From Lichenicoccus sp965276875 (GTDB lineage Bacteria; Pseudomonadota; Alphaproteobacteria; Acetobacterales; Acetobacteraceae), in the NCBI RefSeq assembly GCF_965276875.1, contig NZ_OZ255701.1, forward strand, positions 1,798,001 to 1,862,000: a stretch of 64,000 nt of DNA. The letters are read 5' to 3'. Every line of letters begins with the position of its first letter. Positions within the stretch are counted from its first letter, which is position 1. Both the position numbers and the translations under genes were made by a program. This document shows positions 1-10,120 of the stretch, in pieces. The notes under the pieces are model-generated. The model ran no database searches. It worked only from the letters and a program-made list of their open reading frames with translations, and was not told the DNA's origin.

Positions 1-2
1 CG

Positions 3-263
3 ATCCGCTTCGCCTTCCTCGCCTTGATGTTCGCCATCGTCTGGGGCCTGCCGAACAGCCAGCAATGGCTCGGCCGCTTCGAGACGGCACTCGGCACCGG
101 ACGCTTGGTGGCACCCCCCGGATGGCTGCCCCCGGTCCTGAACCGAGTCATGGTATGGCGCCCGAATATGGCGTTCGGCGTGCTCGTCGGTTGCGTCGGC
201 TTCTTTGCCTTGATGCGGGCCGTATCGGTGGCCCCGAGCGAATTCCTCTACTTCAAGTTCTAG
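3..263 (+). CDS. MBOAT-family O-acyltransferase, C-terminal fragment
   Basis: Only the last 86 residues are inside the window; the reading frame is open from the first bases, so the gene starts upstream. The fragment has hydrophobic stretches and ends in FLYFKF, the aromatic tail typical of AlgI-like membrane-bound O-acyltransferases, which acetylate exported polysaccharides at the inner membrane. The stop codon is 9 bases before the ATG of the epimerase gene, so the two are probably co-transcribed in a polysaccharide locus. The family call rests on the tail and hydrophobicity only; the catalytic histidine lies outside the window. Confidence 0.6.
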   Translation: MRFAFLALMFAIVWGLPNSQQWLGRFETALGTGRLVAPPGWLPPVLNRVMVWRPNMAFGVLVGCVGFFALMRAVSVAPSEFLYFKF

Positions 264-272
264 CAGGTGCGC

Positions 273-1313
273 ATGAAAATCCTGATCACCGGCAATATGG
301 GTTACGTCGGACCGGCCGTCGTGAAACACCTGCGTCAGCGATTTCCGCACGCAGTCCTGCACGGCTACGACACCGGCTATTTTGCCCACTGCCTGACGGG
401 TGCGGCGCAGTTTCCCGAGCGCCTGCTGGACCTGCAAATCTACGGCGATGTCCGCACGCTGCCGGCCGCAAGTCTTCGTGGATACGACGCGGTGGTGCAT
501 CTCGCGGCGATCTCGAACGACCCGATGGGCAACCGCTTCGCCGCGGTCACCGCCGCCATCAACCAGGACGCCTCGATCGCGCTCGCGCGGGCCGCGGCGG
601 CGGCAGGCGTTGGCCACTTCGTCTTTGCCTCAAGCTGCAGCGTCTATGGTGTCGCCGCCGGCCGGCCGAAGCGCGAGGAGGACGAGCTCAACCCGGTCAC
701 CGCCTACGCCACTTCCAAGATCGGCACCGAGCGCGGGCTCGCCGACATCGGCGGCGACATGGTCGTCACCTGCCTGCGCTTTGCCACCGCCTGCGGCATG
801 TCGGACCGATTACGCCTCGATCTTGTGCTCAACGATTTTGTCGCCTGCGCCCTGACCCAGCGCCGGATCACCGTGCTCAGCGACGGTACGCCATGGCGGC
901 CGCTGATCGATGTCGCGGACATGGCGCGCGCGATCGAATGGGCGGCCACCCGCGACGCGGACAATGGCGGCCGCTTCCTCGTCGTCAATGCCGGCCGCAA
1001 CGAAGCGAACTACCAGGTCCGCGATCTCGCACACGCGGTCGCCTCGACGGTGAGCCAATGCGAGGTGGACATCAACCTCGCGGCCCCCGCCGACAGCCGG
1101 TCCTACCAGGTCGATTTTGGCCGCTATGCCGAGCTGGCGCCGGATCACCTGCCGCGCCTCACCCTCGCGGACTCGATCAACCGGCTCGTCGACGGGCTCG
1201 CTGGCATGGGATTTGCTGACCCCAACTTCCGCAATGCCGCGCTGATGCGGCTCGTGGTGTTGCAGGGTCATATCGAACACGGCCGCCTGACGGAGGACCT
1301 CACATGGCTTTAG
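273..1313 (+). CDS. NAD-dependent epimerase/dehydratase (extended SDR)
   Basis: This 346-residue protein is a sugar-nucleotide epimerase or dehydratase of the extended SDR family. It has the N-terminal nucleotide-binding motif TGNMGYVG (residues 6-13), the strand end HLAAISND (77-84), and the catalytic YATSK (145-149) with SSCSVYG just before it. The ATG at 273 is preferred to the in-frame GTG at 267 because AGCAGG lies just before it. It follows the acyltransferase by 9 bases and precedes the cytidylyltransferase gene by 28, which suggests CDP- or dTDP-sugar synthesis for a surface glycan. The exact substrate cannot be read from the sequence. Confidence 0.85.
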   Translation: MKILITGNMGYVGPAVVKHLRQRFPHAVLHGYDTGYFAHCLTGAAQFPERLLDLQIYGDVRTLPAASLRGYDAVVHLAAISNDPMGNRFAAVTAAINQDASIALARAAAAAGVGHFVFASSCSVYGVAAGRPKREEDELNPVTAYATSKIGTERGLADIGGDMVVTCLRFATACGMSDRLRLDLVLNDFVACALTQRRITVLSDGTPWRPLIDVADMARAIEWAATRDADNGGRFLVVNAGRNEANYQVRDLAHAVASTVSQCEVDINLAAPADSRSYQVDFGRYAELAPDHLPRLTLADSINRLVDGLAGMGFADPNFRNAALMRLVVLQGHIEHGRLTEDLTWL

Positions 1314-1341
1314 GCGCCGATTTCTCACAGCGGAGTGATGC

Positions 1342-2115
1342 ATGATGAAAGTGGCCATGCTCGCAGGCGGCTTCGGCACCCGCCTGAGCGAGGAGACGAC
1401 CGTCAGGCCCAAGCCGATGGTCGAGATCGGCGGCAAGCCGATCATGTGGCACATCATGAAGATCTATGCCCATTACGGGCTGCGCGACTTCGTCATTCTC
1501 GGCGGCTACAAGGTCGAATATATCCGGGACTACTTCCTGCGCTACCGCCAGCGGCGCTGCGACTTCACCATCGAGCTGAAAACCGGGGAGGTCGACTGGC
1601 TCGAGGCGGTCGCCGAGGATTGGCGCGTGACCGTGCTCGATACCGGCGGTGCAACGATGACGGGCGGCCGTATCCGGCGCGCCAAGCACATGCTCGGCGA
1701 CGACAGCTTCTGCCTGGCCTATGGCGACGGGGTCAGCAACGTGCGGATCGACCGTCTGATAGAGACCCATCACGCGTCCAACGCCTGGTGCACCTTGACC
1801 GCGGTGACCCAGCCCGGCCGATACGGCGCCCTGCGGCTCACCGACGACCGCAAGGAGGTCAAGGGCTTTCGCGAGAAGGGTGCAGCCGACGGCGGCATGA
1901 TCAATGGCGGCTTCTTCGTCTGCGAGCCGCAGATGCTTGAGATGATCGACGGGGACGATACGGTCTTCGAGATGGAGACGATGCAGCGCCTGATAGCGCA
2001 TGGCCGGCTCGGCAGCTACGCCCATGACGGCTACTGGCAGAGCATGGATTCGCTGCGCGACAAGGAGGTGCTGGAGGCGCAATGGCATGCCGGCGCGCCT
2101 TGGAAGATCTGGTAG
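1342..2115 (+). CDS. rfbF: Glucose-1-phosphate cytidylyltransferase
   Basis: A 257-residue nucleotidyltransferase that makes CDP-glucose from CTP and glucose-1-phosphate, the first step to CDP-3,6-dideoxyhexoses and related O-antigen sugars. It begins with the pyrophosphorylase signature LAGGFGTRLSEET followed by RPKPMVEIGGKP, and shows the RfbF-type MWHIMKIYAHYG and the late GYWQSMDSLRDKEVLE segments. Length matches the family (about 257). Two ATGs in tandem (1342, 1345) follow CGGAG at about -10. It is the last gene of the block, downstream of the epimerase that may use its product. Symbol rfbF (ddhA in some systems). Confidence 0.9.
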   Translation: MMKVAMLAGGFGTRLSEETTVRPKPMVEIGGKPIMWHIMKIYAHYGLRDFVILGGYKVEYIRDYFLRYRQRRCDFTIELKTGEVDWLEAVAEDWRVTVLDTGGATMTGGRIRRAKHMLGDDSFCLAYGDGVSNVRIDRLIETHHASNAWCTLTAVTQPGRYGALRLTDDRKEVKGFREKGAADGGMINGGFFVCEPQMLEMIDGDDTVFEMETMQRLIAHGRLGSYAHDGYWQSMDSLRDKEVLEAQWHAGAPWKIW

Positions 2116-2155
2116 AAGGCCTTGTCAGGCCGCTGATCTCCCGTCGCGCCGGGCT

Positions 2156-2590
2156 TCAGCCATGCAGGCGCGCGAGATCGAGCAGGACTGCGGCCTCGTT
2201 TTCCTTTTCATTAAGTCGGACCCGGATCAGGTCGCGGATGCTGATCATTCCGGACAAGGCATCATTGGCGATGACCGGCATGTGACGAATTCGGCGCTCG
2301 GACATGGTCGCCATGACGGAATCGATGCGGTCCTCCGGCTTGCAGGTGATGACCGGGCTGATCATGACCTCGCGAACCTTGACGATCAGGGCGTCGGCAC
2401 CGCGCAGGGCGAGCAGCTTGACCAGGTCTCGCTCCGAAAAGATCCCTACGACATGGCCCTTGAGATCCTCGACCACGACCGCGCCAACCCGCCGATCCGC
2501 CAGCACTGAGACGACCGTGGCGATGCTCGCCTCGGGCCGCACGGTGGCGCAGTCATGGCCCTTCTGCTCCAGGATCTTCTCAATCAGCAT
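2156..2590 (-). CDS. CBS-domain pair protein
   Basis: A 144-residue protein made almost entirely of two CBS motifs (about residues 10-60 and 75-130), the second with the typical RRIRHMPVI and the first with GIFSERDLVK. Stand-alone CBS pairs bind adenosyl ligands such as AMP, ATP or NADH and act as small regulatory or energy-sensing proteins; the ligand and partner here are unknown. A clear AGGAG precedes the ATG. It is transcribed alone, convergent with rfbF and upstream of nothing obvious on its strand, so its context gives no further hint. Confidence 0.85.
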   Translation of the reverse strand: MLIEKILEQKGHDCATVRPEASIATVVSVLADRRVGAVVVEDLKGHVVGIFSERDLVKLLALRGADALIVKVREVMISPVITCKPEDRIDSVMATMSERRIRHMPVIANDALSGMISIRDLIRVRLNEKENEAAVLLDLARLHG

Positions 2591-2686
2591 CGTTGAACTC
2601 CTCTGGTCGGTTGCAAAGCTGCACTGTCCCTAGGTGGGAGCAAGAATAGCGGCTGGGGGCCATGCTTGCGTGAAATCCACTTCATC

Positions 2687-3373
2687 CTACGCAACGGCTG
2701 CCCGCAATCCAGCGCCCCCGGCGATCGGGCAGAGCGGCAGTCCGCCGGCGAGGAAGGCCGCGAGCAGCAGCAGGTCGGGCTTGTAGGGCAGCCCGTATTG
2801 CGCGGAATCGATGGCTGCCGCGCCAAAAATCAGCGCCGGCGTCGCCAGCGGCAGCACCAGCAGCGGCAGCAGCACGCCGCCGCGACGCGCCCCCAGCACG
2901 ATCGCCGCCGCCATGCCGCCGATCAGCGAGAGCACCGGCGTGCCCATGGCGAGCCCGGCCAGCAGCACCGGGAGGGCGACCGGGCGCATGCCGAGCATGA
3001 TCGCCAGCGGGCCTGCGGCAAGCAGCAGCGGCAGGCCGGTGGTCAGCCAGTGCGCGGTCATCTTGGCGAGTGCCACCGCCGGGGCCGGCAGGCCGCACAG
3101 CATGATCTGGTCCAGCGCGCCGTCGTCGAGTTCGGCGCCGAACAGCCGGTCGAGCGGCAGCAGGGCAGCGAGCAGGGCGCAGACCCAGACGATGCCCGGC
3201 GCCATGCGGGCGAGCAACGCCGGCGACGGCCCGAGTGCCAGCGGAAACAAGCTGCCGGCGAGCACGAAGAACAGCACGGCACCCAGGGTGTCCGCGCCGT
3301 GCCGAAGGGCGAGGCGCAGGTCGCGGGCGACGAGGGCCGCGAAGCGCCCGAACGGCCCGATTCCGGTGTCCAA
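2687..3373 (-). CDS. ccmB: Heme exporter protein CcmB
   Basis: Membrane subunit of the CcmABCD complex used in system I cytochrome c maturation, which drives release of holo-CcmE. The 228-residue product has about six hydrophobic segments and the conserved segment AELDDGALDQIMLCGLP (near residue 70) characteristic of CcmB. There is no ATG near the family start; I place the start at TTG 3373, two bases after the ccmA stop, which gives the normal family length. It is co-transcribed with ccmA. The frame stays open far upstream inside ccmA, but that part does not look like protein. Confidence 0.85.
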   Translation of the reverse strand: MDTGIGPFGRFAALVARDLRLALRHGADTLGAVLFFVLAGSLFPLALGPSPALLARMAPGIVWVCALLAALLPLDRLFGAELDDGALDQIMLCGLPAPAVALAKMTAHWLTTGLPLLLAAGPLAIMLGMRPVALPVLLAGLAMGTPVLSLIGGMAAAIVLGARRGGVLLPLLVLPLATPALIFGAAAIDSAQYGLPYKPDLLLLAAFLAGGLPLCPIAGGAGLRAAVA

Positions 3374-3375
3374 CC

Positions 3376-3951
3376 CTACGCCTCCAGCACCAGCGTCGCG
3401 GCCGTGGGCAGCGGCAGCGGCACGTGGGTGGTGGCGATGACCAGGCCGCCGGCGGCGCGATGGGCTGTAAACAGTGCGCCGAGCAGCTCGATGGCATGGG
3501 TATCCAGCCCCAGGCTCGGCTCGTCGAGCAGCCACACGGGGGCGCGCAGCAGCAGCACGCGCGCCAAGGCGGCGCGTCGCTGCTGTCCGGCCGAGAGCAG
3601 CCGCGCCGGCAGATCGCGCAAGGCCGACAGCGCGAGGGCCGCCAGTGCCGGCTCCAGCGCGCCGCCGCCGGTGCGGCTGGCCAGGCGGAGATTCTCGGCC
3701 AAGGTCAGGCCGGGCTTGAGTGCGTCCTGGTGGCCGAGATAGGCCACCCGGCCGGCATGCAGGATACGGTCGGCGGCCACCGGTGCGCCATTCCACGACA
3801 GCTGCCCGGCGTCCGGCGCGCGCAGTCCTGCGAGGATACGCAGCAACGTGGACTTGCCGGCGCCGTTCGGCCCGCGCAGCAGCAGCGCACCGCCCGGCCC
3901 GCAGGCGAGGTCAATGCCGTCGAGCACCAGGCGCTCGCCACGGACCACCAC
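3376..3951 (-). CDS. ccmA: Heme exporter ATP-binding protein CcmA
   Basis: ABC ATPase of the CcmAB system I cytochrome c maturation complex. It shows Walker A GPNGAGKST, the signature SAGQQRRAALAR, Walker B VWLLDEPSLGLD and a switch histidine in ATTH. The start is uncertain. No ATG exists in frame; homology should begin around 3972 (RLEAAGL), but the nearest normal start codons are GTG 3951, used here (191 residues), or TTG 4092 and GTG 4107, which would add an odd N-terminal tail. It is divergent from acnA and two bases before ccmB. Confidence 0.8.
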   Translation of the reverse strand: MVVRGERLVLDGIDLACGPGGALLLRGPNGAGKSTLLRILAGLRAPDAGQLSWNGAPVAADRILHAGRVAYLGHQDALKPGLTLAENLRLASRTGGGALEPALAALALSALRDLPARLLSAGQQRRAALARVLLLRAPVWLLDEPSLGLDTHAIELLGALFTAHRAAGGLVIATTHVPLPLPTAATLVLEA

Positions 3952-4134
3952 CAGGCCGGCTGCCTCGAGCCGGCCGCATGCTTCAGGCGGAAACGGGATG
4001 GCTGGGTCTCCGAGGCGGCGCTTGTTTGTCGACGGCGGATCGGTATGTTCTACGGCGATTGCGTTATCAAGCCGTTGACGAATATCGCCCAAACTTCGCC
4101 CGGCCACGCGCGCCCACCCTCGGAGGGGAACAGC

Positions 4135-6822
<2,688 letters not shown>

Positions 6823-6936
6823 AGGGTGCGGCGCAGACGGGTTGATCGAAGCCCGGCTGCGTCAAGCCGCCGCGCCGCATCATCTTTCGGCGGAACAGCG
6901 AGCCTTTGCTTGCAGTCGCGCACGCGGAGGACAGCT

Positions 6937-7066
6937 TCATGGCGCTTTGAGACGTGCCACCTTGCTGACGTCTTCGAGGCGTTTAATCCTTCAATCCGGG
7001 TGCGGAGATCTATCGGATCGTTTGCAGCATGTTCAGCAGGAGGCTGTCCGGCTCGTTCGTCATCAT
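6937..7066 (-). pseudogene. Broken copy of the small coiled-coil gene at 7328-7561
   Basis: The minus strand from ATG 7066 reads MMTNEPDSLLLNMLQTIR and then hits TAG at 7010-7012. This matches the start of the intact neighbour (DTPESLILAQLRAIR) at most positions. The leader is also alike: CAGGAGCCCAC before this ATG and CAGGAGCACCCACG before the intact one. Further on, another frame gives RLEDVSKVARL before a stop at 6937, which could be the shifted tail. I infer a duplicated gene inactivated by a stop and a frameshift; the downstream limit is approximate. Confidence 0.45.
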
Positions 7067-7201
7067 GTGGGCTCCTGTCGGCACGGTTGCATGCTGAGGC
7101 GAAGCTCGGGTTCATCATGTAGGGGAAGACCCGGGCTGCATCTCGGTTGTCAACACGCCGGCGGTCAGGCGACGGCCGATTGCATCGTCAGCGACCCGCC
7201 A

Positions 7202-7230
7202 GGTCGATCCGCACGTGAGCGGGGAGCCTG
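7202..7230 (-). repeat. Degenerate CRISPR-like repeat, isolated copy
   Basis: These 29 bases (plus strand GGTCGATCCGCACGTGAGCG and on to GGGAGCCTG) resemble the repeat at 7639-7667, with the same GGTCGATCC start, the CGTGAGCGGGG core and the AGCC end. The inverted CCGC/GCGG halves are still present, with an insertion. No second copy stands 61 bases away on either side, so this is at most an orphan, decayed unit belonging to the same former array. Confidence 0.45.
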
Positions 7231-7327
7231 AATTGCCTGTCACCAGGGGCTGGCGCATATCCTCGGTCGATGGTGGGCTTTGGCGTTAATCTGCTTCTGG
7301 CGGAGATGCGTCGAGAAGATCCGATCG

Positions 7328-7561
7328 TCAGGGCTGCTCTCGCGTCGCTTGCTCAAGGCGGCTCAGTCGCTCGTCGTGCTCCAGGAGGGTCGCCATTGCG
7401 GTTTCGGCGTCGGTGGCGTTCTCGCGGCGGATGCGGGTGATGTTGAATGCGATCGCCAAGACGCGGCGATCGAGGCGTGCGAGCGTCGTGCTGTGCTCGG
7501 CGAGTGTGACGCGGATTGCCCGTAGCTGTGCGAGAATCAGGCTTTCGGGGGTGTCGCTCAT
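7328..7561 (-). CDS. Small predicted coiled-coil protein, function unknown
   Basis: A 77-residue, highly charged protein beginning MSDTPESLILAQLRAIR, followed by heptad-like stretches (LAEHSTTLARLDRR and LLEHDERLSRLEQATRE). Small proteins with this E/T-P-E-x-L-x-L-x-x-L-R start and a coiled-coil body are common hypothetical genes in alphaproteobacteria; no biochemical role is known to me. A good AGGAG lies 9 bases before the ATG. The start codon is only 17 bases from a CRISPR-like repeat, and a broken paralogue lies at 6937-7066. It has no membrane segment or signal peptide. Confidence 0.6.
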   Translation of the reverse strand: MSDTPESLILAQLRAIRVTLAEHSTTLARLDRRVLAIAFNITRIRRENATDAETAMATLLEHDERLSRLEQATREQP

Positions 7562-7577
7562 CGTGGGTGCTCCTGGG

Positions 7578-7667
7578 GACCGATACCCGCGTGAGCGGGG
7601 GAGCCGTTTCCAAGGACATGTGGGTACAAAATGCCTAGGGTCGATCCCTGCGTGAGCGGGGGAGCCG
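7578..7667 (-). CRISPR. Relic type I-E CRISPR: two repeats, one spacer
   Basis: Two 29-nt repeats at 7578-7606 and 7639-7667 differ at four positions and share GCGTGAGCGGGGGAGCCG. They flank a spacer of exactly 32 nt (7607-7638), giving the 61-nt period of type I-E arrays. Read on the minus strand the repeat has the family form CGGCTCCCCCGC...GGGATCGACC with an internal hairpin, the orientation in which crRNA is normally transcribed. That is also the strand of the cas3-like fragment directly upstream. No further repeats are found at 7700 or 7517, so only this stub remains. Confidence 0.7.
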
Positions 7668-7905
7668 CACGGTCCCTCGATGTCAAGGCGGGCTGCCCCA
7701 GCAGGCGGCCAAGCCGCCGGGCGATGCTAAGCTGGCCGAGCAGCGCATGCATGCAGGCCGCGACATCGGCGCTATGCCCGATCAGCGAGAGCGCGCCGCT
7801 GACCGGGCAGTCGCACCCTCGCCGGCACCGATCGCCGCGCCCTTCCTTGCACTGGCGCCGCAGCTTGGCCCAAGGCCAAAGGCGGTTCTCGGTGTCAGGC
7901 ATCAT
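7668..7905 (-). pseudogene. cas3 N-terminal fragment (HD nuclease start), truncated
   Basis: Starting at ATG 7905, eight bases after a GGAG and 12 bases after the mutY stop, the first ~76 codons read like the start of a type I Cas3: LWPWAKL near residue 10, then SLIGHSADVAACMHALL (40-56), where H44 and D47 would be HD-domain metal ligands, then an Arg/Leu-rich helix. Cas3 should continue for 800 or more residues. Instead the frame runs into the CRISPR repeat at 7667 and only reads on through repeat and spacer to 7558. I infer a deletion from inside cas3 into the array. The Cas3 identity is by eye. Confidence 0.6.
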
Positions 7906-7917
7906 TGTCCTCTCCTG

Positions 7918-8979
7918 TCAGGCATGCAGCTTGAGGCACTTGCGCATCAGGCTCGGCAGCGCTTCGTGTTTCACCGCATCGGGGCCGCGCAGGAAGCCAT
8001 GCTCGCAGGGTGACACGGCGGGAACCGTGGCGGCGTAGACCTCCAGGCTCAGGGCGAAATGGGTGAATACGTGCGCGACGGTGCCGAGCCTTCGCCAGCG
8101 CGCCGGGGTCGGCGCTTGCGCGAGCGCTTCCGCTTCAGTCCAAGGTTCGGCGCGCCAGGCCGTGCCGGGCAGTTCGGTCATGCCGCCGAGCAGGCCCAAC
8201 GGCAGCCGACGGCGCAGCAGCACCTGCCCGCTTGCATCGGTGAGGATGAAGGCGGCGCCGAAACGCTGCGGCCTTGCGGGCTTCGCGGTTCTGGCGGGCA
8301 GCGTCTCGGCGATGCCCTGGGCGCGTGCGACGCAGGCAGCCGACCACGGGCAGAGCGCGCAGGCCGGGCGGCGCGGCGTGCAGAGGGTAGCACCAAGGTC
8401 GAACAGGGCCTGCGCGAAGTCCGACGCCTGAGCCCGGGCTTGTGGCGCGCGGTTCAGGGTCGCAGCGAGATCGGCGATCGCCCGCCTGGACGCGGGCAGC
8501 GGGGCCGTGACCGCAAACAAGCGCGTGGCGATACGCTCGACATTGCCGTCCACCGGCACCGTCGGCACGCCGAATGCTATCGCGGCAATCGCGGCGGCTG
8601 TGTAGGCGCCGATCCCCGGCAGGGCGCGCAGTGCGGCGGGTTCGCGCGGGAAGCCGCCGAGCGCCGACACCGCGCATGCGCAGTCATGCAGGTTGCGCGC
8701 GCGCGCATAATAGCCAAGGCCGGCCCAGGCTTGCAGCACGGAGTCGCGCGGCGCGGCTGCCAGGTGCTCGACGGTCGGGAATAGTGAAAGAAATCGTCGG
8801 TAATAGGGGATCACGGCAGCGACGGTGGTCTGTTGCAGCATGATCTCGCTGAGCCAAACATGGTAGGGGTCGGCGGTCTCGCCCGGGGGCGCCCGCCAGG
8901 GCAGCACACGGCGGTGTCGCGCGTACCAATGCAGCAGTGCAGGCACGAGCAGGTCTGGGCCGAGGGTCTGGTCTGACAT
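7918..8979 (-). CDS. mutY: A/G-specific adenine DNA glycosylase MutY
   Basis: Base-excision repair enzyme removing adenine mispaired with 8-oxoguanine. The 353-residue protein has the HhH-GPD core (SEIMLQQTTV near residue 44, catalytic-region LPGIGAYTAAAIAAIAFG near 120, PVDGNVERI), the [4Fe-4S] cysteines in CTPRRPACALCPWSAAC near 210, and a C-terminal NUDIX-like domain with FGAAFILTD and LLGGMTELPG that reads 8-oxoG. The start at ATG 8979 is divergent from the DUF721 gene, with only 11 bases between them. The order mutY/DUF721/thioredoxin-fold/smc is conserved in alphaproteobacteria. Confidence 0.95.
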   Translation of the reverse strand: MSDQTLGPDLLVPALLHWYARHRRVLPWRAPPGETADPYHVWLSEIMLQQTTVAAVIPYYRRFLSLFPTVEHLAAAPRDSVLQAWAGLGYYARARNLHDCACAVSALGGFPREPAALRALPGIGAYTAAAIAAIAFGVPTVPVDGNVERIATRLFAVTAPLPASRRAIADLAATLNRAPQARAQASDFAQALFDLGATLCTPRRPACALCPWSAACVARAQGIAETLPARTAKPARPQRFGAAFILTDASGQVLLRRRLPLGLLGGMTELPGTAWRAEPWTEAEALAQAPTPARWRRLGTVAHVFTHFALSLEVYAATVPAVSPCEHGFLRGPDAVKHEALPSLMRKCLKLHA

Positions 8980-8990
8980 CGGGAGGATGG

Positions 8991-9431
8991 ATGACGAAGG
9001 AATACCGACACGTCCATGGCCCGCGGCCGCTGGCGCTGCTGCTTGCTCCGATCACCCGCCCGGCGATGCGCCATCGCAATGCCGCGGCAGCGCGGATCGC
9101 GGCCGACTGGGAGGCGATCGTGGGCCCCGGGCTGGCCGCGGTGACCTTGCCGAAGCGGCTTTCCGCCGGCACCCTGACCCTCGCCTGCGCGGGCCCCGTG
9201 GCTCTTGAACTCCAGCACCGGTCGCAGGCGCTGGTCGGGCGGATCAACAGCCATTTTGGCCGGTTGCTGGTCGACCGGCTGCGATTCATTCAGGACGCCA
9301 CCGCGGCCGCCCGGCCGCGGCCGGAGCCGGCAGCACCACCACCGCCGCCGGTGGCGATCGATATGCCGCAAGGCCCGCTGCGCGACGCCCTCGCCGCACT
9401 TGGTGGCCGTATCGCGGCACGCCACCGTTGA
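8991..9431 (+). CDS. DUF721 / DciA-like protein
   Basis: A 146-residue basic protein with the DUF721 core (about residues 25-105: AARIAADWEAIVGPGLAA, LSAGTLTLACAGPVALELQH). DUF721 includes DciA, the ancestral helicase-operator protein that loads DnaB at replication, so a DNA-replication role is possible but not shown. The C-terminal third is Pro/Ala-rich and probably disordered. The start is ATG 8991, directly after GGGAGG; an upstream in-frame ATG at 8937 would overlap mutY. Divergent from mutY. Confidence 0.8.
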   Translation: MTKEYRHVHGPRPLALLLAPITRPAMRHRNAAAARIAADWEAIVGPGLAAVTLPKRLSAGTLTLACAGPVALELQHRSQALVGRINSHFGRLLVDRLRFIQDATAAARPRPEPAAPPPPPVAIDMPQGPLRDALAALGGRIAARHR

Positions 9432-9492
9432 CCTGCGGCGGCTTTGCCGCTCTGTGTTGCCAACCGATTGCATGCACGGAGATGCCCATTCC

Positions 9493-10116
9493 ATGCCTAC
9501 GCTCCTCCGCCGCCGCCACCTGCTTGGCGCCAGCCTGGCCCTCGGCGCCGCCCTTGCCAGCCTGCGTGGCGCGTATGCGCAAGGTGCGGATCCGCGCATG
9601 GCGTTGCGCGCGCTCGGCAACCCGAAGGCCAAGGTCACCGTGCAGGAATGGTTCTCGCTGACCTGCACGCACTGCGCCCGCTTTGCCGCCGAAACCTTCC
9701 CCGAGGTCAAAACCAAGCTGATCGACACCGGCAAGATCTACTACGAGTTCAAGGACTTCCCGCTCGACCAGGTGGCACTCGCGGCGGCGATGGTGGCACG
9801 CAGCCTGCCGGCCGACCGCTACGAGCCGTTCGTGCTGGCGCTGCTGTCGAGCCAGGATCGCTGGGCCTTCAACCAGGGTGTCGATCCGCAAGCGGCGCTG
9901 CAGCAGATGGCGGCACTCGCCGGCATGCCGAAAGCCACGTTCGAGGCGGCGATCAACGACCAGGCGCTCAAGCACGAGATCCTGGCAGAGCAGGATCGCG
10001 GCGCCACCAAGCTGCACATCGACAGCACGCCGACCTTCATCATCGGCACCAGCCAGCATGCCGGCGAGATGACCTACGACGCCTTCCTCAAGGCGGTCGA
10101 CGCCGCCGCTGCATGA
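9493..10116 (+). CDS. DsbA-family thiol:disulfide protein
   Basis: A 207-residue exported thioredoxin-fold protein. It starts with an RRRHLLGASLAL segment and a hydrophobic run ending around AYA-Q, which could be a Tat or Sec signal. The mature part has the strand KVTVQEWFSLTC, the CTHC redox motif, a helical insertion, and the cis-proline strand STPTFIIG. This layout matches DsbA/DsbG-like oxidoreductases next to smc in alphaproteobacteria. The start at ATG 9493 follows an ACGGAG; ATG 9472 is an alternative that adds seven residues. The stop is 4 bases before the smc GTG start. Confidence 0.88.
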   Translation: MPTLLRRRHLLGASLALGAALASLRGAYAQGADPRMALRALGNPKAKVTVQEWFSLTCTHCARFAAETFPEVKTKLIDTGKIYYEFKDFPLDQVALAAAMVARSLPADRYEPFVLALLSSQDRWAFNQGVDPQAALQQMAALAGMPKATFEAAINDQALKHEILAEQDRGATKLHIDSTPTFIIGTSQHAGEMTYDAFLKAVDAAAA

Positions 10117-10120
10117 ATCC

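Larger units (their letters stand above)
6823..7327. other. Gene-poor stretch with decayed sequence
   Basis: About 500 bases after acnA without an intact gene. Two things can be recognised in it: a broken copy of the small gene found at 7328-7561 (6937-7066) and one degenerate CRISPR-like repeat (7202-7230). The remainder shows no convincing reading frame, hairpin array or RNA that I can name. I take the stretch as the far end of the decayed CRISPR-Cas scar. Confidence 0.5.

Noticed and set aside
3235..4134. Open frame running 900 bases upstream of acnA in the same frame.
   Set aside because: It lies antisense to ccmA and ccmB and has the Arg/Gly-rich composition of a GC-rich shadow; acnA homology and its ribosome site start at 4135.
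7263..7291. A fourth CRISPR repeat, starting GGTCGAT at 7265, 34 bases after the 7202 repeat.
   Set aside because: Only the first seven bases match; the GC palindrome and the AGCC end are missing and the spacer length is off.
7558..7905. A 115-codon open frame as an intact gene.
   Set aside because: Its last third is translated CRISPR repeat and spacer (SPAHAGIGP-type residues), so only the cas3-like first part is taken as meaningful.
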